Below are positions 1-8,367 of a stretch of DNA of 64,000 bases, piece by piece. The position numbers and the translations under genes were made by a program. The notes below the pieces were generated by a model that was given only the letters and a program-made list of their open reading frames with translations, had not been told where the DNA came from and did not search any database. Source of the stretch: Paenibacillus sp. VTT E-133291. Its GTDB lineage: Bacteria > Bacillota > Bacilli > Paenibacillales > Paenibacillaceae. The first letter of the stretch is position 1. Each line of letters starts with the position of its first letter. The stretch spans positions 30,069-94,068 of the forward strand of contig NZ_NFVA01000013.1 in assembly GCF_002264395.1 (NCBI RefSeq). Direction: 5' to 3'.

Positions 1-1
1 C

Positions 2-1306
2 ACCATTAATTGGCAGCTAACATTGGTTACTTTGATTACTATGCCATTTCTGGCAGCAGTAGCTTTAAGATTTGAGTCCAAGATTCATCCGGCCTTCCAA
101 GAGATGCGCCTTGCGCTGAGTTCTCTGACAACGGCTGTACAGGAGAATATCACGGGTGTGCGAACTGTCAAATCGTTTGCTAGAGAGGCTCACGAAGTTG
201 AGAAATTCTCACACCGTAATGAACGTTATAAGAATAATCAGATTTTTGCCGCAGAGCTCTGGAGTAAGTTCTTTCCTGTCATGGAGCTTTTAGCATCGGT
301 GAGTATAGCTATCCTGTTAGGCGTAGGTGGTACACTTGTCATTAACGGGAAAATGTCACTAGGGGAATTGGTTGCCTTCTTCAGTTTGATTTGGTACATC
401 ATTGGACCGGTATGGGGGCTAGGCTTTCATATTAATAACTATACACAGTCCAAAGCTTCGGGAGAACGTGTACTTGAAGTACTTAATCAAAAAATTGATG
501 TGAAGGATAAAGAGGATGCCCGTGAACTGGTGCCTTCCGAGGTTAAAGGGGACGTTGCCTTTAATCATGTCACCTTTGCGTACGGGAACAAAATGCCTGC
601 TGTTACTGACATCCATTTTGAAGCCAAATCAGGTGAAATTATCGGATTTCTTGGAGGCACAGGTTCAGGTAAATCCACTATTACTCAACTGATGATGCGT
701 GCTTATGATGTCAATGAAGGGAGTATTACGCTGGATGGCATTGATATTAGAGAATATAGTGTGCGCAGTCTGCGGTCACAGATTGCCACCGTATTCCAGG
801 AAACATTCCTGTTCTCCTCATCCATCCGCAACAATATCTCATATGGTTTGAAAAATGTAAGCATGGAGGAGATTATCCGTGCTGCACAGCTGGCAAAGGC
901 GCATGATTTCATCATGGAGATGGCAGACGGCTATGACACTGTAGTGGGTGAACGCGGGATGGGGCTCTCTGGCGGACAAAAGCAGCGGATTGCGATCGCA
1001 AGAGCCCTGCTTAAGAATCCGCGTATCCTCATCCTCGACGATGCGACTAGTGCGGTCGATATGGAAACGGAACATGAGATTCAAGCGGGATTCCAGGAGG
1101 TCATGAATGGGCGTACAACACTTATAATTGCCCATCGGATATCCTCCTTGCGACATGCGGATCAGATCATTGTCATGAACGAAGGTCATGTTCAGCAGCG
1201 TGGTACTCATCAGGAGCTAATTGAGGTTCCGGGCCCATACCAAGATGTATACCGGATACAATATGCTGACTATCTGGCCAGAGCTACCGGAAGAGGGGAG
1301 GAGTGA
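2..1306 (+). CDS. ABC exporter half-transporter, subunit with degenerate Walker B (5' end outside window)
   Basis: Fused membrane and ATPase subunit of a multidrug or lipid type exporter. The frame is open to the left edge, so roughly the first 150 residues are missing. The visible part holds the end of the membrane domain and then the nucleotide-binding domain with Walker A GGTGSGKST, signature LSGGQ and Walker B ILILDD. The catalytic glutamate after Walker B is aspartate (DD, not DE), as in one half of heterodimeric exporters of the YfiB/YfiC, BmrC/BmrD and TM287/288 type. Its stop overlaps the start region of the next gene, which is the partner subunit. Family assignment is certain; substrate is unknown. 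Confidence 0.93.
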   Translation, partial: TINWQLTLVTLITMPFLAAVALRFESKIHPAFQEMRLALSSLTTAVQENITGVRTVKSFAREAHEVEKFSHRNERYKNNQIFAAELWSKFFPVMELLASVSIAILLGVGGTLVINGKMSLGELVAFFSLIWYIIGPVWGLGFHINNYTQSKASGERVLEVLNQKIDVKDKEDARELVPSEVKGDVAFNHVTFAYGNKMPAVTDIHFEAKSGEIIGFLGGTGSGKSTITQLMMRAYDVNEGSITLDGIDIREYSVRSLRSQIATVFQETFLFSSSIRNNISYGLKNVSMEEIIRAAQLAKAHDFIMEMADGYDTVVGERGMGLSGGQKQRIAIARALLKNPRILILDDATSAVDMETEHEIQAGFQEVMNGRTTLIIAHRISSLRHADQIIVMNEGHVQQRGTHQELIEVPGPYQDVYRIQYADYLARATGRGEE

Positions 1307-1311
1307 GGCAT

Positions 1312-3171
1312 ATGAAACTTGAAGCCAAACAGAACACCGCTACGGTAGCAAAGCGTAAAGCAGCCGAGCAGAAGACACTTGATGAACGTTTCGTGTACAA
1401 AGACGATGATGTTATCGACAAAGCGTTTGACTGGAAGCAGTTCACCAGATTATTCAGCTATATGAAGCCTTACGCCAAACAGATGCTTCCACTGGTATCT
1501 ATCATGATGATTCTGGGAACCATTACGAAGCTGACCGTTCCTTTCTTGACAAGTTTAGCTATCGACCGTGCTATAGCACCTAAGGTTGGGAATCCAAGCT
1601 TAACACTTCTTTATTCGCTTACGGCAGGTGTCATTGTCTTATATCTCATTCAATGGATTGCAGGTGTGTACCGGATTAAGTACACGAACATCATTGGACA
1701 AAGAGTCATTTATGACTTGCGTTCTGACTTGTTCAAGCATATTCAGAAGCTCTCTTTTAACTTCTTCGATAAACGCCCGGCAGGCTCGGTATTAGTACGT
1801 GTAACGAATGATATCAACTCACTGCAGGATTTGTTCACGAACGGGGTAGTCAATCTGATGATTGACTGTGTACAGCTTTTGGGGATTACCATTATTCTGT
1901 TATTGATCAACTGGAAACTTGGTCTTGCAGTAATGGTTACGGTTCCGATCATGTTCTTTATTTCTACTAAGCTGCGTCAGAAGATTCGGATCGCTTGGCA
2001 GGATGTGCGGATGAAGAACTCTAGAATTAATTCTCACTTAAACGAATCGATTCAGGGGATCAGAGTCACACAGGCCTATACACAAGAACGTGAAAACATG
2101 AATTATTTCGATTTTATGAATACAGACAGCAAAAAGTCCTGGAATAAAGCATCTGCGATGAACCAAGCTTTCGGGCCGATGATCGAGATCACTGGTGGTT
2201 TTGGAACGATGATCCTCTTTTGGCTAGGAGCGTATCTCATCCAATCTGGCGAGCTTACTGTCGGTTTGCTGGTAGCGTTCAGTTCTTATGTCAGCAACTT
2301 CTGGGACCCGATCAACCGTCTGGGGCAGATGTATAACCAGCTCCTGGTAGCGATGGCTTCCTCAGAACGGATCTTTGAATATTTGGATGAGAAGCCTTCG
2401 GTTCAAGATAATCCAGGGGCTAAACCACTAGGGATGATTCGTGGAGATATTACCTTTAATAAAGTTGTTTTTGAATATGAAAAAGGTCGGGCGGCTTTAA
2501 AAGGCATCGATCTGGATGTAAAAGCTGGGCAATCGATCGCGCTGGTGGGTCATACTGGCTCAGGGAAAAGTACAATTATTAATCTGATTGGCCGGTTCTA
2601 TGATATTAAGAGCGGAAGAATTACGATTGACGGTGAAGATATCCGTGAAGTTACACTAGATAGTCTGAGAAGGCAGATCGGAATCGTGCTGCAGGACACC
2701 TTCATCTTCTCAGGAACGATTCGCGATAATATCCGATTTGGCCGACTGGATGCTACCGATGAAGAAGTGGAAAATGCTGCGAAAGCCGTAGACGCCCATG
2801 ACTTTATTATGAAGCTTCCTGGCGGGTATGAGACAGAGGTAGAAGAGCGTGGTAGTGCCTTGTCCATGGGACAGCGTCAGCTGCTCTCCTTTGCCCGTGC
2901 ATTATTGGCGAATCCACGGATTCTGATCCTTGATGAAGCTACGGCAAGTATTGATACAGAAACGGAGCTGAAGATTCAAGAGGCACTCAAAATCTTACTT
3001 CAGGGCCGGACCTCCTTTATCGTCGCTCATAGACTATCTACCATTCGCCATGCGGATAAAATAGTCGTTCTGGACCATGGTGAGATTAAAGAAGAAGGAA
3101 CCCACCGGGAACTGACATCACGTGATGGTGTGTATAACGGATTAATAGAAGCGCAGTTCCGCTTTCTATAG
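1312..3171 (+). CDS. ABC exporter half-transporter, partner subunit with degenerate signature
   Basis: Full-length half-transporter (619 aa) with a six-helix membrane domain and a C-terminal ATPase: Walker A GHTGSGKST, Walker B ILILDEATASID with the glutamate intact, H-loop IVAHRLST. The signature is LSMGQ instead of LSGGQ. Together with the DD in the upstream gene, this gives one dead and one live ATP site, the hallmark of an asymmetric heterodimer. ATG 1312 is preferred over GTG 1303 because GGAGG at about 1297-1301 is then well spaced. Substrate cannot be read from sequence. Confidence 0.93.
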   Translation: MKLEAKQNTATVAKRKAAEQKTLDERFVYKDDDVIDKAFDWKQFTRLFSYMKPYAKQMLPLVSIMMILGTITKLTVPFLTSLAIDRAIAPKVGNPSLTLLYSLTAGVIVLYLIQWIAGVYRIKYTNIIGQRVIYDLRSDLFKHIQKLSFNFFDKRPAGSVLVRVTNDINSLQDLFTNGVVNLMIDCVQLLGITIILLLINWKLGLAVMVTVPIMFFISTKLRQKIRIAWQDVRMKNSRINSHLNESIQGIRVTQAYTQERENMNYFDFMNTDSKKSWNKASAMNQAFGPMIEITGGFGTMILFWLGAYLIQSGELTVGLLVAFSSYVSNFWDPINRLGQMYNQLLVAMASSERIFEYLDEKPSVQDNPGAKPLGMIRGDITFNKVVFEYEKGRAALKGIDLDVKAGQSIALVGHTGSGKSTIINLIGRFYDIKSGRITIDGEDIREVTLDSLRRQIGIVLQDTFIFSGTIRDNIRFGRLDATDEEVENAAKAVDAHDFIMKLPGGYETEVEERGSALSMGQRQLLSFARALLANPRILILDEATASIDTETELKIQEALKILLQGRTSFIVAHRLSTIRHADKIVVLDHGEIKEEGTHRELTSRDGVYNGLIEAQFRFL

Positions 3172-3178
3172 CAAAGAA

Positions 3179-3226
3179 CAACAGCCCATTCCCCTTGCGA
3201 AAGCAAATGAGGAGTGGGCTGTTTTA
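3179..3226 (+). terminator. Rho-independent terminator of the ABC exporter operon
   Basis: AACAGCCCA (3179-3188 region) pairs with TGGGCTGTT at 3215-3223, followed by TTTTAT. It begins 8 nt after the stop of the second exporter subunit. Confidence 0.8.
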
Positions 3227-3240
3227 TATCGTACATCCAA

Positions 3241-3489
3241 TTATTTCGGGCGTTTAGGTAATCTACCCGTTATACGTAGCTCAAACATTTGGGCACAAAT
3301 ATCCTGATGCCACTGTGTATCCGTTGTTTGTTCCGCTAACAGTATTTCATTCTGTAGTCGTGCCATCTCGAAGCAGTAAGTAGCATTCACCTGAAGGCAT
3401 TGCTGTTGTTCCGTTTCTTCGGAGGCTGTAAGCTGACGTAGACGACTTAGAGTGTATAGCTCGGCAAGACGTTCATGGACTGGAAGCAT
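3241..3489 (-). CDS. Small protein of unknown function (82 aa)
   Basis: Not recognised with confidence. The product begins MLPVHERLAELYTLSRL and is rich in Glu, Gln and Leu, mostly helical. It carries paired Cys/Met-rich stretches and ends in a basic RLPKRPK. The start is ATG 3489, chosen because AGGAGG lies 8-9 nt upstream; an in-frame upstream ATG (3552) has no such site. Similar small proteins with the start HERLAxLY occur in Paenibacillus as uncharacterised families (recollection, not checked). It is convergent with the ABC operon. Confidence 0.6.
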   Translation of the reverse strand: MLPVHERLAELYTLSRLRQLTASEETEQQQCLQVNATYCFEMARLQNEILLAEQTTDTQWHQDICAQMFELRITGRLPKRPK

Positions 3490-3674
3490 ACATTTTACCT
3501 CCTGGAAATAGTTAAGCCACATATTAGTCTCGCCAAAAAAATTGTAATTCAATCATCATGAGAATAATGATAGGAAGGTTACAAATGATTAAGGATTTTG
3601 AGCAATGGGAGAACCTGTGGGATATTTAAAGGAAGGTTTGATAAAGGAAGGTACAGAATTAGCATTCTGGATTC

Positions 3675-3711
3675 GGAGCTTTCTATTGCAGTATCTACAA
3701 TAGAAAGCTCC
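3675..3711. repeat. 14-bp perfect inverted repeat
   Basis: GGAGCTTTCTATTG (3675-3688) and CAATAGAAAGCTCC (3698-3711) flank a 9-nt loop. A weak T-run follows on the plus strand. It may be a terminator or the first unit of the repeat cluster just downstream. Confidence 0.6.
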
Positions 3712-3732
3712 TTTACCGCTCACAAAATAACA

Positions 3733-3869
3733 TCTATTGTACTTTGTGCAACTGTTATTCAAAAAATGTGCTATTAAAGGGCATTTTACTATTATTGATT
3801 GCAGAAAATACAACAGAACTACATTCCAGCTCAATATACATAAATTCTGTTGCACAAAATACAACAGAA
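3733..3869. repeat. Cluster of three copies of a ~21-bp motif (GTTGCACAAARTACAAYAGA)
   Basis: Copies lie at 3733-3754 (reverse orientation), 3798-3818 and 3849-3869 (both forward, differing by two bases). The unit resembles dispersed intergenic repeats remembered from Paenibacillus genomes. The 3553-3913 stretch holds no convincing gene: only these repeats, the inverted repeat at 3675 and a terminator. Confidence 0.6.
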
Positions 3870-3897
3870 AAAATCCCCCCGAAAGAAAACGGGGGAT
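3867..3897 (-). terminator. Terminator of the HD-GYP gene
   Basis: On the minus strand ATCCCCC (3891-3897) pairs with GGGGGAT (3873-3879), followed by a run of six T. It sits 17 nt past the stop of the minus-strand gene ending at 3914. Confidence 0.8.
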
Positions 3898-3913
3898 CAT
3901 GAATCGAAACGTC

Positions 3914-4954
3914 TTAGTCCATATAAATTTCTACAATGGTAACGTTCCGTTCGCGGGAAAGATCCACGAACATTCCGTCAATCTTTACCAGTGGACGGAA
4001 AATATCGACCATATTGTTCATAATAATCACGCCAATATCACCTGTGTCCAGCAACACACGCTTGCCGATGAAATTGGGCATTAAATGCTGGATAAACGCT
4101 TGAACCGTTCTAGCATTCAGTTTACCGAAGCTTAGATTGTTTATTTCACGCAGGACGGAAATAAGCTCTTGCTTCGACTGATAGACTCGTTTAGAAGTCA
4201 TTGCACTATAGATGTCAGCTACAGCTGCGATTTGTGCATAAGGATGAATATCGGCTTTGGTTAGACCGCTCGGATAGCCAGAGCCGTCCTCACGTTCATG
4301 ATGTTGGAGAGCAGCCAAAGCTGTGTAAGAATCGTCCATGGAATTCCGTATAATTTCGTAGCCGTACTTTGTATGTAGTTTGATTTCCTCGAACTCATCT
4401 GGCGTTAGCTTGCCTGGTTTATTCAAGAGAGAGGGTGAAATCCGACATTTTCCAATATCAATCAAATATCCTGCACGGCCAATTTCATAGCATTCTTGTT
4501 TGGAATAACCAAGCCATATCGCAATATAATAAGAGAGCATGCCTACCTGAAGGGAGTGATTATAGGTATAGTTATCTTCCCGATCTAGCAAAAGCAGGAG
4601 GGACACTACATCTTTATGCTTGTCCAAAGTTTGAAGCGAAGGCTGAAGAATGTCGTTTACCACGGATTGGTTGAAGCTTCCTTTTAATAACGCTTCCATA
4701 TAAAGAGACTCGAAGCCGTCAATCATGGTATCAAAACTAGTGGTCACCGTTTGAATAATTGAAGGTCTGCTGAGGGGTGATACCTCTTCCTCTAACGTCT
4801 CGATATCAACATAATCAACTCCGAGCTGCATCAGCTTGGCAATATCATTTATTTGGAGCAGCGATCCTTTTGGTAATACATGTAAACCCCTAGAACTATA
4901 CGCGTCCGCGTTAAGGTGATTACCAGGTTTTAGATCCGAGACGTGTACTCTCAA
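3914..4954 (-). CDS. HD-GYP domain protein with degenerate HD dyad
   Basis: 346 aa with an N-terminal ~60-residue segment (VSDLKPGNHL...), a linker and a C-terminal HD-GYP domain. HD-GYP proteins are c-di-GMP phosphodiesterases. The GYP region is intact (HHEREDGSGYPSGL), as are later motifs (AAVADIYSAMTS). The HD dyad reads LIDIGK where the family has LHDIGK, so the metal-binding histidine is isoleucine. The paralogue at 8368-9471 keeps LLHDIGK. This copy may have reduced or altered activity, or act as a binding or regulatory protein. It carries its own terminator downstream. Confidence 0.88.
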   Translation of the reverse strand: MRVHVSDLKPGNHLNADAYSSRGLHVLPKGSLLQINDIAKLMQLGVDYVDIETLEEEVSPLSRPSIIQTVTTSFDTMIDGFESLYMEALLKGSFNQSVVNDILQPSLQTLDKHKDVVSLLLLLDREDNYTYNHSLQVGMLSYYIAIWLGYSKQECYEIGRAGYLIDIGKCRISPSLLNKPGKLTPDEFEEIKLHTKYGYEIIRNSMDDSYTALAALQHHEREDGSGYPSGLTKADIHPYAQIAAVADIYSAMTSKRVYQSKQELISVLREINNLSFGKLNARTVQAFIQHLMPNFIGKRVLLDTGDIGVIIMNNMVDIFRPLVKIDGMFVDLSRERNVTIVEIYMD

Positions 4955-5031
4955 TGCCTATGCCACCTTTTATCCGATTTTATCCAGAATATCAACAAAG
5001 TTCAGATTTTTCAATCAAAAAGGAGAAAAGA

Positions 5032-5745
5032 TTATTTGGAGGTTATATCGATAGCTTTTTGATCAGCGTTCACCCAATGTTGGCCCGATTCATTAATGTC
5101 TTTTTTCCAAACGGGAACCGTCTGTTTCAATCGTTCAATGGCAAAGCGGCTGGCTTCGTAACAGGTATCGCGATGGGGTGTGGAGATGGCAATGATAACA
5201 CTTGCTTCCTTTAAACCTACATGCCCAATGCGGTGAGATATGGCGCAGTTTGCGCTCCAGCGGTTCTTGACCTCTTTACCAATCTCCTCTAGTTTACTTA
5301 AGGCCATAGGAATATAGGCTTCATAATGAAGTGCGGTTGTACGTTGTTCACCGGTCATTTCACGTGTAGTGCCGATAAATACTAAGGATGCTCCGTGATC
5401 GACGTCAAGAACAGCATTTAGAAGCTTCTCTGCATTTAAAGGCTGGTCCGATATACTGTAGAGACCATTAGTAGAAGTTTCATATATAGTGCCATTCTCC
5501 CCCCCGGAAACTGGAGGAATAAGTGCGACTTCGGAAGACGCTGTGATGATAGAATCATCAGGAGCATATTCTTGGTCAATGGCAATTAAAGAAGCCCCAA
5601 TTTGGGATGCTGCGTTCGGATAAGAGGCAGATAGAAGCTCCTTCAGCTTGCCAGCTGTTAAGGGAATCTCAGTCGCTTGGAAGGACAGAGAAGAAGAGCC
5701 GATTGTCTCAGCCAGACCCGCGAATAGTCGGATAGTAATATGCAT
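5032..5745 (-). CDS. Molybdopterin synthase, MoaD-MoaE fusion
   Basis: 237 aa. Residues 1-82 are a ubiquitin-fold MoaD small subunit ending in the diglycine PPVSGG; residues ~95-237 are MoaE. MoaE landmarks are FIGTTRE, ISHRIGHVG, ISTPHR and VPVWKKD (active-site lysines). Molybdopterin synthase puts two sulfurs into precursor Z using a thiocarboxylate on the MoaD C-terminal glycine. Here that glycine is internal, so cleavage after GG or an alternative mechanism is needed, as reported for mycobacterial MoaX. Start ATG 5745 follows AGAGGAG. No other Moco genes lie in the window. Confidence 0.88.
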   Translation of the reverse strand: MHITIRLFAGLAETIGSSSLSFQATEIPLTAGKLKELLSASYPNAASQIGASLIAIDQEYAPDDSIITASSEVALIPPVSGGENGTIYETSTNGLYSISDQPLNAEKLLNAVLDVDHGASLVFIGTTREMTGEQRTTALHYEAYIPMALSKLEEIGKEVKNRWSANCAISHRIGHVGLKEASVIIAISTPHRDTCYEASRFAIERLKQTVPVWKKDINESGQHWVNADQKAIDITSK

Positions 5746-5881
5746 TTTTATTCTCCTCTGATGTATGATCTGATGTCTTCAATATACCATAATGTGTCTG
5801 AAAATGTTATGCTAGGCTCTATAAGATCACGCACCGACTGCTTCATTAAAGAGCAGCTCAAGGGTAGGAGGAATGTTGCTT

Positions 5882-7321
5882 ATGGGGCATGTGCCGCAAA
5901 GACTGACCATACTTCATACCAATGATATACATAGCCATTTTGAAATGGTAAGTCCGATGGCAGCGGAAATATTCGCACAAAGGGCTGCAGCGGGAGAAGA
6001 GCCTATACTGCTGCTGGATATTGGTGATCATATGGATCGTGCAGCTGTTGAAACAGAAGGCACTATGGGTCAGGCTAACATCGACGTATTAAACTTAACA
6101 GGATATGATGCTGTAACCATTGGCAATAATGAGGGACTTACGTTCTCACAGGAAATGTTGTCATCTATTTTTGCCGGGTTACAGTGTCCGGTAGTTTGTT
6201 GTAATTTTGTAGAGTCTTCGACAGGAAAGCCACCAAGCTGGATGAAGTGTCATGCGATCTTGGAGAAGGATGGAATTAGAATTGGAGTGACCGGAGCAAC
6301 AGCGGCATTTACTTCGTTCTATTCCCTTTTGGGCTGGGATGCTTTAGATCCTGAGACTGCGCTCCGGGAACAATGCCAACTTTTAGCGCCACAGGTGGAT
6401 ATTTTAATCGTTCTATCTCATCTCGGACTTCCTACGGATAAAATTCTGGCAGAACGGTTAGAGGGCGTACATGCCATTCTTGGTGGACATACGCATCATT
6501 TGCTGGAAGAGCCGCTCATGATTAACGGAACAGCGGTATGCGGAGCGGGGAAATTCGGGCGATATCTTGGGAAGTTGCAATTTGAGCGGAGAGATGAACA
6601 AGCTGAATTCTACCTGGTTACAGGTGGTTGTATTTCAATTGACCCCTTACTTAAGGAAGGGATTGTAGGTCCTGCCGTCGCAATTCATTTGGAGCATGGT
6701 CGTGAATCTCTTCAGACAGTAGTAGCGATTACAGATCGTGAGCTTCCTTTGGATTTGCAGGGAGAGTCTCCTTTTGGCAATCTTCTGGCACAAGCAGTAC
6801 GTAGATTTACAGGAACTAGTTTGTCATTAGTTAACACGGGTCAACTGCTAGGACCATTGCCGGAAGGCGAGGTTACGACAGGGATGCTACACGCACTTTG
6901 TCCTTCTCCCATCAATACTTGCATAATTAAGCTAAAGGGTAAAGATATTCGCACAGCTTTGGAACAGAGCCTTACAGAGGAATTTTATAATAAGGTCATC
7001 TACGGGTACGGTTTCCGCGGGATTCATCTGGGCAGTTTGGCAGTAGATGGATTAAAAATCTTGTACGACCCACTAAAGATACCGTATGATAAGAGTGTTG
7101 CAGTTTTTGTCGAAGGAAACCCACTGGAGGATGAAAGAGAGTATAATGTTGGTACGCTGGACATGTTTACTTTCAGGGCTGGCTATGAGACGATCGCGAA
7201 TGGGAAGGATGCTTTGTTTCTATTACCACATTTTTTGCGCGATCTCTTGCGGATGGAGTTACAGCGTCCAAACAGCCTCGATGAATGCTTGCTTACTCGC
7301 TGGGAGGCTAAGTCTGAATAA
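5882..7321 (+). CDS. YunD-like 5'-nucleotidase / metallophosphatase
   Basis: Calcineurin-like phosphoesterase followed by a 5'-nucleotidase C-terminal domain. Metal-binding motifs in order: HTNDIHSHFE, LDIGDHMDR, TIGNNEG, LSHLG and GGHTHH. GNNE in place of GNHE is as I recall it in Bacillus YunD. No signal peptide is seen, so a cytoplasmic role is likely, unlike the secreted UDP-sugar hydrolases. ATG 5882 is chosen because AGGAGG at 5866-5871 is about 10 nt away; ATG 5873 would leave a 1-nt spacer. It probably hydrolyses nucleotides; the exact substrate is not visible. Confidence 0.85.
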   Translation: MGHVPQRLTILHTNDIHSHFEMVSPMAAEIFAQRAAAGEEPILLLDIGDHMDRAAVETEGTMGQANIDVLNLTGYDAVTIGNNEGLTFSQEMLSSIFAGLQCPVVCCNFVESSTGKPPSWMKCHAILEKDGIRIGVTGATAAFTSFYSLLGWDALDPETALREQCQLLAPQVDILIVLSHLGLPTDKILAERLEGVHAILGGHTHHLLEEPLMINGTAVCGAGKFGRYLGKLQFERRDEQAEFYLVTGGCISIDPLLKEGIVGPAVAIHLEHGRESLQTVVAITDRELPLDLQGESPFGNLLAQAVRRFTGTSLSLVNTGQLLGPLPEGEVTTGMLHALCPSPINTCIIKLKGKDIRTALEQSLTEEFYNKVIYGYGFRGIHLGSLAVDGLKILYDPLKIPYDKSVAVFVEGNPLEDEREYNVGTLDMFTFRAGYETIANGKDALFLLPHFLRDLLRMELQRPNSLDECLLTRWEAKSE

Positions 7322-7394
7322 GGCCAACAGCTCATAATCTACACTTATAGGCTCGATCTAACAGTGCTAGATTTCCAAAAATAGGAGGACAGTT

Positions 7395-8222
7395 ATGGAC
7401 ACGATTACCGCTATTATTCTAGCAATTGTCGAAGGGATCACTGAATTTATTCCTGTATCTTCGACCGGGCACATGATCTTGACTACGAAGCTATTGGGTT
7501 TCGCTGAGCAAGATTCGATTATGAAGACTTATGAAATTGTAATTCAACTAGGGGCGATTTTGGCGATTGCACTTGTTTACCGCAAGCGTGTGCTTAATTT
7601 GCTAGGGATAGGACGTAGTAGTTCGGGCAGAGGAGGCGTTATGCCGGCATCCCGTCTGAATTTAATTCATGTGATTCTTGGGATTGCCCCAGCGCTTGCT
7701 GTGGCATTTTTTGCCCGTGATTTTATCAAAAGTCTCTTTGGTGCTTCCACTGTGCTCTGGGCGCTTGTGGCCGGAGGGATTCTAATGATTGTAGCAGAAT
7801 GGGTGAACAGACGCAAAATACGGATTACTGCTCACGAACTGGATGATTTGTCTTACGGACAGGCGCTGGCGATTGGATTGTATCAGATTATTTCGGTCCT
7901 CTGGCCTGGCTTCTCCCGCTCCGGGTCTACGATTTCTGGAGGGATGTTAAGCGGGGTCAGCTATAAGGCCTCTGCGGATTTTTCCTTCCTCATAGCGATT
8001 CCTATCATGTGTGCGGCTTCCGGATATGAACTGCTGGATTCGTATAAAGATTTCACAAGTGAGTCGATTGGTTATTTTGTAATTGGATTTTTGATTTCTT
8101 TTGTAGTGGCGTATATAGTAGTCATTTTGTTTATGAAATTGATTCAGAAAATTAGATTAACGCATTTCGCGATCTATCGATTCATACTTGCTGCTGTATT
8201 CTGGTTGTTTATTATGCGTTAA
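7395..8222 (+). CDS. uppP: Undecaprenyl-diphosphatase UppP (BacA family)
   Basis: 275 aa integral membrane enzyme that dephosphorylates undecaprenyl pyrophosphate to recycle the wall lipid carrier; it can confer bacitracin resistance. Both signature motifs are present: EGITEFIPVSSTGH at residues 13-26 and PGFSRSGST near 178. About eight hydrophobic segments are seen and length is typical. AGGAGG lies 8 nt before ATG 7395. It is 73 nt downstream of the metallophosphatase with no clear terminator between them, so co-transcription is possible. Confidence 0.95.
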   Translation: MDTITAIILAIVEGITEFIPVSSTGHMILTTKLLGFAEQDSIMKTYEIVIQLGAILAIALVYRKRVLNLLGIGRSSSGRGGVMPASRLNLIHVILGIAPALAVAFFARDFIKSLFGASTVLWALVAGGILMIVAEWVNRRKIRITAHELDDLSYGQALAIGLYQIISVLWPGFSRSGSTISGGMLSGVSYKASADFSFLIAIPIMCAASGYELLDSYKDFTSESIGYFVIGFLISFVVAYIVVILFMKLIQKIRLTHFAIYRFILAAVFWLFIMR

Positions 8223-8367
8223 TGTCCATTGGCATATACCTAGACACATCTGATTTTCTTAAAGGTACACCTGTCTGAATGTCCATCAAAACGGTATAGA
8301 CAAAGCGTGTTGCCCAAGGATTTCAATACAGAATAGTATTTTACCGTTAAAGGCAGGAGTGAGTTTA

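Noticed and set aside
3737..4084. 115-codon plus-strand ORF over the repeat cluster
   Set aside because: It is made of the intergenic repeats and the antisense of the HD-GYP 3' end.
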